From the NCBI RefSeq assembly GCF_048320135.1, contig NZ_CP182947.1:2294001-2358000 (forward strand): a DNA stretch of 64,000 nt, written 5' to 3'. Source of the stretch: Ideonella_A sakaiensis_A (lineage in GTDB: Bacteria > Pseudomonadota > Gammaproteobacteria > Burkholderiales > Burkholderiaceae_C). Below are positions 51,223-59,100 of this stretch, piece after piece. The notes beneath the pieces are model-generated. The model made no database searches and was not told where the DNA came from. It saw nothing but the letters and a program-made list of their open reading frames with translations. A program made the translations under genes and the position numbers. Position 1 is the first letter of the stretch, and every line of letters begins with the position of its first letter.

Positions 51223-51638
51223 CAGCGAGGCGCCTTGTCGCCGAGCCGGGCCGCAGCACGACACGTCGCCCAGGCGATCGCTGCAGTGATCGCGCTTCCC
51301 CAGGCGATGTCGACGAAAACAATCGGCAACGGCCAGTCGCGCAGCGTCGCCAGGTTGGTCAGGTCGTAGGTTGCATAGGCAAAAAACCCGAGTGCCGCGC
51401 CGAGCCACGCCGCGCGGGCCGCTCCGCCGGCAGCCAGCGCCGGTCTGACCGCAAACAGCAACACGCCGGCCGGGTACATCAGATAGAAAGCGAGCGCCGC
51501 ATCGAGGCGCGGCGATTCGGCCATCAGATGAGCGAGCCGCGACTGGTAGAAATCGGCGGCGACGATACCGAGCCACAGCGCATCGAGCAGCGCCAGCAGC
51601 AGCACACCGACGCCATAGGCGATCGCGAGCCGCTTCAT
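51222..51638 (-). CDS. DUF2177 family membrane protein
   Basis: 138 residues with four hydrophobic helices: LAIAYGVGVLLLALLDALWLGIVAADFY, ALAFYLMYPAGVLLFAV, AAWLGAALGFFAYATYDLTNLATLRDW and IVFVDIAWGSAITAAIAW. The FYQSRLAHLM and YATYDLTNLATLRDWP segments mark the DUF2177 family. Function unknown. ATG overlaps the alr stop in ATGA and its own stop overlaps the arfB start, so the three genes are tightly coupled. Confidence 0.88.
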   Translation of the reverse strand: MKRLAIAYGVGVLLLALLDALWLGIVAADFYQSRLAHLMAESPRLDAALAFYLMYPAGVLLFAVRPALAAGGAARAAWLGAALGFFAYATYDLTNLATLRDWPLPIVFVDIAWGSAITAAIAWATCRAAARLGDKAPR

Positions 51639-52732
51639 GAAGGATCGTCGATGCGCACCGGCACCCGCTGCGCCAGCCCGCACATCACCTCGTAGCCGAT
51701 CGTGCCGGCCGCCTGCGCGATCTCGTCGATGCCGAGCACCGCGCCGCTGCTGCTGCAGCCCCACAACGTGACCTCGGAGCCGACGTCGGCCGCCAGCACC
51801 GGCGCCAGATCGACCGCCAGCATGTCCATCGAGACCCGGCCGGTCAATTCGCAGCGCACGCCGTCGACCAGCACCGGCGTGCCACTCGGCACGACGCGCG
51901 GATAACCGTCGGCATATCCGCAGGCGACGATGCCGATGCGCATCGGCGCGGCCGCGGTGAAGGTGCTGCCGTAGCCGACGGTGTCGCCAGGCTCGAGTGT
52001 CTGCGTCGCGATCAGCTGGCTGCGCAGGCTCATCGTCGGCAGCAGGTCCCAGTCGGCACTGCGGTGCAGCGGGTGATCCGGCGCCGAGCCGTACAACATG
52101 ATGCCGGCGCGGATCCAGTCCGATTCGGGCGGCGCGCCAAAGCGCAGGCTGGCAGCGCTGTTGTGCAGCGAGCGTTCACCCGGCAGGTCGGCGGTCGCGG
52201 CGGCAAAAACCTCGACCTGACGGGCAATGCCGGCGCCGCCGTCGGCATCGGCAAAATGGGTCATCAGCGTGATCTCGTCGACCTGCGTCAGCCCGGACAG
52301 GCGCTGCCAGGCGGCGCGGAATGCGGCCGGCTTGAAGCCGAGCCGGTTCATCCCGCTGTTCATCTTCAGGAAAACCCGCTGCGGGTGGTGCGTCTTGTGC
52401 GCGGCCAGCCAGTCGATCTGCGCTTCGTGGTGGACCGTATGCCACAGGCCGAGGCGCGAACAGGCCTCGAGGTCGCGCGGCTCGAAGCAGCCCTCCAGCA
52501 GCAGGATCGGCCCGCGCCAGCCGAGCGCGCGCAGCCGCTCGGCCTCGGCGATGTCGAGCAATGCAAAACCGTCGGCACCGTGCAGGCCGGGGTAGACGCG
52601 CTCGATGCCGTGGCCGTAGGCATTGGCCTTGACGACGGCCCAGACGCGGGCCTCCGGCACGCAGGCACGCGCACGCTTCAGGTTATGGCGCAACGCGTCG
52701 ATATGGATGAGCGCTTCGATCGGACGGGGCAT
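51635..52732 (-). CDS. alr: alanine racemase
   Basis: 365 residues, fold-type III PLP enzyme interconverting L- and D-alanine for peptidoglycan. PLP lysine in VVKANAYGHG (Lys35). Further marks are FLKMNSGMNRLGF, EITLMTHFADAD, the HNSAAS and GIMLYGSAP segments, YGSTFTAAAPMRIGIVACGYADGYPR with the catalytic tyrosine, and GRVSMDMLAVDL. The start is the first ATG consistent with the family (MPRPIEALIHIDALRHN). Divergent from lplT, first in the alr / DUF2177 / arfB operon. Confidence 0.96.
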   Translation of the reverse strand: MPRPIEALIHIDALRHNLKRARACVPEARVWAVVKANAYGHGIERVYPGLHGADGFALLDIAEAERLRALGWRGPILLLEGCFEPRDLEACSRLGLWHTVHHEAQIDWLAAHKTHHPQRVFLKMNSGMNRLGFKPAAFRAAWQRLSGLTQVDEITLMTHFADADGGAGIARQVEVFAAATADLPGERSLHNSAASLRFGAPPESDWIRAGIMLYGSAPDHPLHRSADWDLLPTMSLRSQLIATQTLEPGDTVGYGSTFTAAAPMRIGIVACGYADGYPRVVPSGTPVLVDGVRCELTGRVSMDMLAVDLAPVLAADVGSEVTLWGCSSSGAVLGIDEIAQAAGTIGYEVMCGLAQRVPVRIDDPS

Positions 52733-52785
52733 CGGCCCATTCTGCCGCAGCCGCCGCGCTGCGGGGCGAGCGCCCACTTGCGTGC

Positions 52786-52878
52786 TATAAACCGCGCCCT
52801 AGGAGACGACGGGCGTCAAGACCCGGAGAGCGACCCTGCGCAGCCGACACGCGCCGCCTGAAAGGCAAGTTTCAGCGA
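52786..52878 (+). promoter_or_regulatory. promoter and structured leader of lplT
   Basis: TATAAA (52786-52791) is the -10 candidate. The leader of about 80 nt ends in CTGAAA-GGCAAG-TTTCAG (52858-52875), a 6-bp hairpin directly before the ATG at 52879 whose stem and loop hold the only purine-rich Shine-Dalgarno candidate (AAAGG). Alternative pairing GCCT/AGGC is mutually exclusive with it. No known riboswitch was matched. Confidence 0.4.
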
Positions 52879-54156
52879 ATGAAAAAAGGTTTCTACACCA
52901 TCATGTCGGCGCAGTTCTTCAGCTCGCTGGCTGACAACGCGCTGCTGGTCGCTGCGATCGAACTGCTCAGGACATCGCAGGCGCCGGCTTGGCAGATCCC
53001 GGCGCTGACGCCGATGTTCGCGTTGTTCTACGTCGTGCTGGCGCCGTTTGTCGGCGCCTTTGCCGATGCGGTGCCGAAAGGCAAGGTGATGTTCTATTCG
53101 AACAGCATCAAGGTGGTCGGCTGCCTGATGATGCTGTTCGGCGCGCATCCGCTGCTCGCCTATGCGGTCGTCGGGCTCGGCGCCGCCGCCTATTCGCCGG
53201 CCAAATACGGCATCCTGACCGAACTGCTGCCGCCGTCGCAGCTGGTGCGCGCGAATGGCTGGATCGAGGGCCTGACGATTGCATCGATCATCCTCGGCAT
53301 CCTGCTCGGCGGCCAGCTGGTCGGCCCGCAGCTCGCGCCGTGGCTGCTCAGCTTCGACCTGCCGCTGATCGATACCGCGATCGATACACCGCCGGAGTCG
53401 GCGATCGCGTCGATGGTTTTCGTCTACATCATCGCGGCGATCTTCAATCTGCGCATCCCGCGCACCGAGGCGCCGCTGCAGCACCTGACGTCGAGCCCGC
53501 TGGTGCTGCTGCGCGACTTCTCGCACTGCAATGCGCGGCTGTGGTCGGACAAGCTCGGCCAGATCTCGCTGGCGACGACGACGATGTTCTGGGGCGTCGG
53601 CGGCAACCTGCGCATCATCGTCTTCCCGTGGGCGGCAGTCGCACTCGGCTATACGACGACGCAGGCCTCGTCGCTGGCCGGCGTTGTCTCGATCGGCGTC
53701 GCTGCCGGCGCGGTGCTGGCGTCGGTGAAGATGCGGCTCGACAAGGCGACCTCGGTGATTCCGCTCGGCATCGCGATGGGCATCCTGGTGATCGGCTTGA
53801 ACGTGATCCGCGATGTCTGGATTGCAGTGCCGTTCCTGATGCTGCTCGGCCTGGCCGGCGGCTTCCTGGTCGTGCCGATGAACGCGCTGCTGCAGCACCG
53901 CGGCCACAACCTGATGGGCGCTGGCCGCTCGATCGCGGTGCAGAATTTCAACGAGCAGGCCTGCATCCTCGGGCTCGGCGCGTTTTATACCGGGATGACC
54001 AAGCTCGGCCTGTCAGCCTTCACCGCGATTGCGCTGTTCGGCCTGGTCGTTGCCGGCGTGATGGAAGTGATCCGCCGCTGGCACCGCAGCAACTGCATCC
54101 ACCACACCGCCGAGGTCGAGCGACTGCTGGCGATTGCGCGGATCGACAAGCACTAG
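52879..54156 (+). CDS. lplT: lysophospholipid transporter LplT (MFS)
   Basis: 425 residues, about 12 transmembrane helices. The N terminus KKGFYTIMSAQFFSSLADNALLVAAIELL is characteristic of LplT, with the MFS loop GAFADAVPKGKVMFYSN and GLGAAAYSPAKYGILTELLPPSQLVRANGWIEG. It flips lyso-phosphatidylethanolamine across the inner membrane for re-acylation. The acyltransferase partner Aas is not fused or adjacent. Divergent from alr, an arrangement common in Burkholderiales. Confidence 0.95.
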   Translation: MKKGFYTIMSAQFFSSLADNALLVAAIELLRTSQAPAWQIPALTPMFALFYVVLAPFVGAFADAVPKGKVMFYSNSIKVVGCLMMLFGAHPLLAYAVVGLGAAAYSPAKYGILTELLPPSQLVRANGWIEGLTIASIILGILLGGQLVGPQLAPWLLSFDLPLIDTAIDTPPESAIASMVFVYIIAAIFNLRIPRTEAPLQHLTSSPLVLLRDFSHCNARLWSDKLGQISLATTTMFWGVGGNLRIIVFPWAAVALGYTTTQASSLAGVVSIGVAAGAVLASVKMRLDKATSVIPLGIAMGILVIGLNVIRDVWIAVPFLMLLGLAGGFLVVPMNALLQHRGHNLMGAGRSIAVQNFNEQACILGLGAFYTGMTKLGLSAFTAIALFGLVVAGVMEVIRRWHRSNCIHHTAEVERLLAIARIDKH

Positions 54157-54163
54157 CATGGCC

Positions 54164-54232
54164 GTGGGAGGGGCTTCAGCCCCGATTCCTTTCGACGCCA
54201 TCAGGCTGAATCGGGGCTGAAGCCCCTCCCAC
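54164..54232. repeat. REP-like element: 25-bp perfect inverted repeats with 19-bp loop
   Basis: The left arm (54164-54188, beginning GTGGGAGGGGCTTCAGCC) is exactly complementary to the right arm (54208-54232, ending GGCTGAAGCCCCTCCCAC), with 19 bp between. It begins 8 bp after the lplT stop. Such arms resemble REP/BIME sequences mobilised by RAYT transposases in gammaproteobacteria. It is followed by ATTGGT-TACCAGCC-ACCAAT (54254-54273), another small dyad before the next gene. Confidence 0.8.
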
Positions 54233-54285
54233 ACAGATCGCCGATCACCGATCATTGGTTACCAGCCACCAATCAAGGAAAAGCG

Positions 54286-54783
54286 ATGACCGCCCAAGCC
54301 AGCAGCATCTACGACTTCGAGGCCTTGTCGATCGACGGCAAGCCGGCGCATCTGTCGACGCAGCGCGGCAAGGTGCTGTTGATCGTCAATACCGCCAGCG
54401 CCTGCGGCTTCACGCCGCAATTTGCCGGCCTGGAAGAATTGGCGAAGGACTACGCCGAGCGCGGCCTGGTGGTGATCGGATTTCCGTGCAACCAGTTCGG
54501 CGCCCAGGATGCCGGCAGCAACGAGGAGATCGCGAGCTTCTGCCAGAAAAACTACGGCGTCAGCTTTCCGATGATGGCGAAGGTCGACGTCAACGGCGAC
54601 GATGCCCATCCGCTGTGGAAATGGCTGACGAAGCAGGCGCCGGGTCTGCTCGGCAGCACCTCGGTCAAATGGAATTTCACGAAATTCCTGATCGGCCGCG
54701 CCGGCCAGCCGATCAAGCGTTATGCGCCGACCGACAAGCCGGAGTCGCTGCGCGCCGACATCGAGCAGGCGCTGGCTGCGTGA
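54286..54783 (+). CDS. glutathione peroxidase (cysteine type)
   Basis: 165 residues of the BtuE/GPx family. Peroxidatic Cys40 in NTASACGFTPQF, Gln in FPCNQFGAQD, and Trp in VKWNFTKFLI complete the catalytic triad. Reduces hydroperoxides with glutathione or thioredoxin in the cytoplasm. Resolving cysteine candidates are in FPCNQ and FCQKNYG. The Shine-Dalgarno AAGGAAAAG lies close before the ATG. The gap upstream is occupied by the REP-like element. Confidence 0.94.
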   Translation: MTAQASSIYDFEALSIDGKPAHLSTQRGKVLLIVNTASACGFTPQFAGLEELAKDYAERGLVVIGFPCNQFGAQDAGSNEEIASFCQKNYGVSFPMMAKVDVNGDDAHPLWKWLTKQAPGLLGSTSVKWNFTKFLIGRAGQPIKRYAPTDKPESLRADIEQALAA

Positions 54784-54816
54784 GCGGCCCGGCACACCGC
54801 TGCGCGGAGCGGGCGG

Positions 54817-54822
54817 GATAAT
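54817..54822 (+). promoter_or_regulatory. -10-like GATAAT before the aminotransferase gene
   Basis: GATAAT lies 30 bp before the ATG at 54853, giving a leader of about 24 nt. The upstream GPx stop is 34 bp away, so the gene may also be read through. No -35 seen. Confidence 0.35.
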
Positions 54823-54852
54823 CGGGCCACCACCACCGCGAACAGGCCACCG

Positions 54853-56049
54853 ATGTTCCACCATGTCGATCCCTATCCCGGCGACCCGATCCTGTCGCTG
54901 AACGAAGCCTTCCAGAAGGATCCGCGCACCGACAAGATCAACCTGTCGATCGGCATCTATTTCGACGATGCCGGCAAGATTCCGATGCTGGCGTCGGTTC
55001 GCGAGGCCGAGCAACGCGTCGTCGCCGCAGCCGGTGCGCGGCCCTATCTGCCGATGGAAGGTGCCGCCAATTTCCGCAGCGCGGTGCAGCAACTGCTGTT
55101 CGGCGCCGATTCGGCGGTGCTGCGCGAGCAACGCGTCGCGACGATCCAGTCGGTCGGCTCGAGCGGCGGCCTGAAGGTCGGTGCCGATTTCATCAAGCGC
55201 TGGTTCCCCGACAGCAGCGTCCACGTCAGCGAACCGACCTGGGACAACCACAAGGCGGTTTTTGCCGGCGCCGGCCTGGCGGTCAGCAGCTATCCGTATT
55301 ACGACCCGGCCACCGGCGGGCTGCGCTTCGATGCGATGCGCGATGCGCTGCGCACGCTGGCGCCGCGCAGTGTCGTGCTGCTGCACGCCTGCTGTCACAA
55401 CCCGACCGGCGTGGACCTGAATCGCGAGCAGTGGCAGGCGCTGCTGCCGGTGCTGCGCGAACACGAGCTGATCCCCTTCCTCGACCTCGCCTACCAGGGT
55501 TATGGCGAGGGCCTGGAGGCCGACGCCTGGCCAATTCGCTTGTTCGCCGAAGCCGGTCTCAGCTTCTTCGTTGCCAATTCGTTCTCGAAGAACATGAGCC
55601 TGTACGGCGAGCGCTGCGGCGCGCTCAGCGTCGTCTGCCCGAACCATGGCCAGGCCGACCATGTGCTGGGCCAGCTGAAGGCGACGATCCGCAGCAATTA
55701 TTCGAACCCGCCGATGCATGGCGGGCAGATCGTCGCGCGCGTGCTGCAGGATGCCGATCTGCGCGCGCAGTGGCAGGGCGAGGTCGATGCGATGCGCGAA
55801 CGCATCCTCGAGATGCGCAAGAGCCTGCACGCGGTGCTGAGTGCGAAGCTGCCGGGCCGCAATTTCGACTATTTTCTGCAGCAGCGCGGCATGTTCAGCT
55901 ATACCGGGCTGAGCGCGGCGCAGTGCGACCGTCTGAAGGAATACGGCGTCTATCTGGTGCGCTCCGGCCGACTGTGCATCGCAGGGCTCAATACCGGCAA
56001 TGTCGAGGCGACCGCGGTGGCGATCGCGGCGGTTCTGGCAGCTCAATGA
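54853..56049 (+). CDS. tyrB: aromatic amino acid aminotransferase (TyrB/AspC class I)
   Basis: 398 residues, fold-type I PLP enzyme. The start MFHHVDPYPGDPILSLNEAFQKDPRTDKINLSIGIYFDDAGKIP is typical of the TyrB/AspC subgroup. The PLP lysine lies in NSFSKNMSLYGERCG, with CCHNPTGVDL for the cofactor and the substrate-carboxylate Arg near SGRLCIAGL. It makes Phe, Tyr and Trp/Asp from their 2-oxo acids, and its deaminated products are what the indolepyruvate oxidoreductase at 4763 consumes. The stop overlaps the start of a 27-codon micro-ORF. Confidence 0.92.
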   Translation: MFHHVDPYPGDPILSLNEAFQKDPRTDKINLSIGIYFDDAGKIPMLASVREAEQRVVAAAGARPYLPMEGAANFRSAVQQLLFGADSAVLREQRVATIQSVGSSGGLKVGADFIKRWFPDSSVHVSEPTWDNHKAVFAGAGLAVSSYPYYDPATGGLRFDAMRDALRTLAPRSVVLLHACCHNPTGVDLNREQWQALLPVLREHELIPFLDLAYQGYGEGLEADAWPIRLFAEAGLSFFVANSFSKNMSLYGERCGALSVVCPNHGQADHVLGQLKATIRSNYSNPPMHGGQIVARVLQDADLRAQWQGEVDAMRERILEMRKSLHAVLSAKLPGRNFDYFLQQRGMFSYTGLSAAQCDRLKEYGVYLVRSGRLCIAGLNTGNVEATAVAIAAVLAAQ

Positions 56050-56129
56050 GCGGCTTTAGCGGCGCGCCCGGCAGCAGCGCCCTGCCGATGCGGCACGGCC
56101 GACGCGGCATGGCCGCGATGCGCCGCTGA
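56046..56129 (+). other. 27-codon micro-ORF bridging tyrB and the SNF2 gene
   Basis: ATG at 56046 overlaps the tyrB stop (ATGA) and its TGA at 56127-56129 is followed at once by the SNF2 ATG (TGAATG). The predicted peptide starts MSGFSGAPGSSALPMRHGRR. It could carry ribosomes between the two genes. The frame is also open upstream, as is common in GC-rich DNA, so chance cannot be excluded. Confidence 0.35.
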
Positions 56130-59100
56130 ATGGCCGGCCCGCTGCAGCCGACCGCCGCTGCGACGGCAGAACCGGCACCGACCAATGGCGAGGTGGCGAG
56201 CGCTTTTGCCAGGCTCGATGACGATCAGCAACTGGTGCTGCTCGCCCATGCACTGGGCTGGACACCGAAATCGCGGGCCTGGATCATCAATCTGCTCGCC
56301 GCGCTCGGCGCGGTCGATGCAAAAGGTCGGCGCTTTGGCGGTGAGCACGTGCAGATGCTGGTGCGTGGCCTCGCGCAAGCCGGCTGGCTGGTCGATGCAC
56401 CAAACCGCATCGGCGGCTGGCAGCTCGTGCCGCAGCTTCGCAGCGCGCTGTACCTGCAGCTGATCGACCGGCACGGTCTGCCGCGGCTGCGCCAGGCGCT
56501 GGCGGCGACCTTGCGGCTCGACGACTCGACGCCGAGCAGCTGGGCCCATTTCAGCGATACCGACAGCGCGGCGGCGATGGTCCGGCTCGAACTGTTCGGC
56601 GGCCTGCCGTTCGAGCGGGTGCTGCGGCTGAAGGAATACTGCCGTTTCGGCGTCGTCTGGAACGACGTCTTTGCCGCTGCGGTGCTGGCCGACCTCGATG
56701 CCGCGCTGTTCGCCCGGCTCGAGCCGCTGCTGCAGACGCAGATCCTCGAACGTTCGCTGCAGCGCCAGCTCGACGAGTGGGTCCCGGCGTCGCTGCCGGC
56801 GGTCGAGCTTGCGCAGCAGCTGCTGCAGCAGCCCGCCGCAGCGGCTTCGGGGGACGGATTGCGCCAGCTGCTGGTGATCCACCAGCTGTGGTCGGCCGAT
56901 CCGCAACGCCTGTTGGCGCTGCTGCCACCGGCTGGCGGCGCTGTCGTCTGGGCCGATGCGGCGCGCGCGGCGCTGCTCGCGCGGCAGGGTAGATGGGACG
57001 AGGCCGAGCAGGCCTACGAACGCCTGCTGGCCGATGCCAGGCCGACCGGCGGCAAACGCAAGGGCTTGCTGCCCGAATTGCTCGCATTGCCTTACGTGCT
57101 GGCGCTGCTTGCGCAGGGTTCGCCGGTCCATCTGGAACGGGCGCTGAAATTCTGTCTCGTCGAAAGCGGCCGGCGGCAAGGCTCGGCCGACAGTGGCTGG
57201 GGGCTGATTGCGCTGGCGATCCAGATCCGGCGCGGCGACAGCCGCCTCGATCTCGGCAGTTTCAAGCCGCTCAGCGACCGCCACGCGGTCTACCGGCTCG
57301 ATTTCTGGCGCTGGCTGATGCGGGCCTGGCTGAAGACCGGCAGCGATGGCACTGAGCTGCACCCGCGCGAAGAGGATGCCGCGATCCGGCTGCGTGAACA
57401 TCTGCTCGGGCTCGGGCTCGAGGGTCTGGCCGGGCAGCTCGATGGTGCGCTGGCCAAGCTGCGCGGCGAGCCGGCGGCGGCGGAGTTTTTTGGCGCCGCG
57501 AACCAGGAGGCCTGGCGGCTGGCGCTGGCCGAGCTGGCAACGCTCGGCGTGGCCGATGCAGGCGCCGAAGCCGACCGCACGACCCGCCTGCTGTGGGTGC
57601 TCGACGTCGATGAGCGCGGCCGGATTGTCGACCTGCTGCCGTTCGAGCAGAAACGCGGCCCGCGCGGCTGGGGCAAGCCGCGCGACGTGCCATTGACCCG
57701 GCTCGCGAAAGCCGAAGGCCTGGCACCCCACGACGCCGCGGTCGCGATGGCGCTGCGCCCGCTGCCGTACAACCAGCGTGGTTTCCGTTTCGACCTGGCG
57801 GCCGCCGCGGCCGCGTTGGTCGACCATCCGGCGCTCGAACTGAAGGAGGCGCCGGGCATCGCCGTCAAGCTGATCGAGGCGCAGGCCGAGCTCGACGTCA
57901 GCCAGGCGGGTGCGTCGCTGTGTCTGCGGCTGCTGCCGCCGCTGCGCACCGACGAGGCGGAAAGCGCCGCACCGTGGGCCTTGTCGGCCGCCGAGCTGAA
58001 GGAGCAGGAGGCGCTGCGCCAGATCACCGTGCTGCGCGACGGCGCCCACCGCGCCCGGCTGATTCGCCTGACAGCGGCGCAGAAGCGCGCCGCCCAACTG
58101 ATCGGCGAACAGCTGCTGGTGCCGCAGTCGGCACTGCCGCAGCTGCAGACGGTCTTGCAGCGCCTGGGCAGCCACTTTGCGGTCCATGCCGATGTCGAAC
58201 AGGCCGAGGAAAAAGTCCGCGATGTCGCTGCCGACAGCCGACTCCGCGCCGAGCTGTCGCCGCGCGGCGAGGCGCTCCATCTGCGGCTGGTCGTCGCCCC
58301 GCTCGGCGCGGCCGGGCCGCGGCTGGCACCCGGCCACGGCCGCAATCGGCTGCTCGCGAAGGTCGGCGACGAGACGCTTGGCGCGCAGCGTGACCTGGCG
58401 CTCGAGCGGCAGCACCTCGAGACCGTGCTCGACGCCTGCACGATGCTGACGCCGCCGGCCGACGGCCGCGCCGAATGGCAACTCGACAGCGCCGACGATG
58501 CGCTGGCACTGCTCGAGCAATTGCCGACGCTCGATGCGCTGGCCGGCATCGACTGGCCGCAGGGCAAGCCGGTGCGCGTCGAAACGGCGGCGATCGGCCA
58601 GCTGCGGGTGCGGCTGCGCAGCGGCCGCGACTGGCTTGCATTGCAGGGCGGGGTCGCGCTCGACGAGACCGAGGTGATCGGCCTCGACGCGCTGCTCGAC
58701 TGGTCGCGCAGCGGCGGCAGCCGTTTTGTCCCGCTTGGCGATGGCCGCTACCTCGCGCTGACCCGGGAGTTGCGGAGTCGCCTCGATGAACTGGCGGCGG
58801 TGGCCGAACCGATTGCAGCGCGCCAGCGGCGCGACAGTGCCGAAACGCTGCAGGTGCCGACGCTGGCATCGGGCTGGCTCGATGCGACACTGGCCGGCAG
58901 CCGCTTCGAGCCGGATACGACGTTTGTTTCGCGGATCGAGCGCCTGCTCGAGACCCAGGCGCTGCAGCCGGCTTTGCCCGGTGCGCTGCAGGCCGAGCTG
59001 CGGCCCTACCAGCGCGAAGGCTATGAATGGGCGATGCGGCTGGCGGCGGCCGGTTTTGGCGCGATCCTGGCCGACGACATGGGGCTCGGCAAGACCTTGC

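Noticed and set aside
52801..52878. Glycine-riboswitch-like words (GGAGAG, GCCTGAAAGGC) in the lplT leader
   Set aside because: The conserved glycine aptamer core and its second half are missing, and the gene is a lipid transporter; kept only as an unassigned structured leader.
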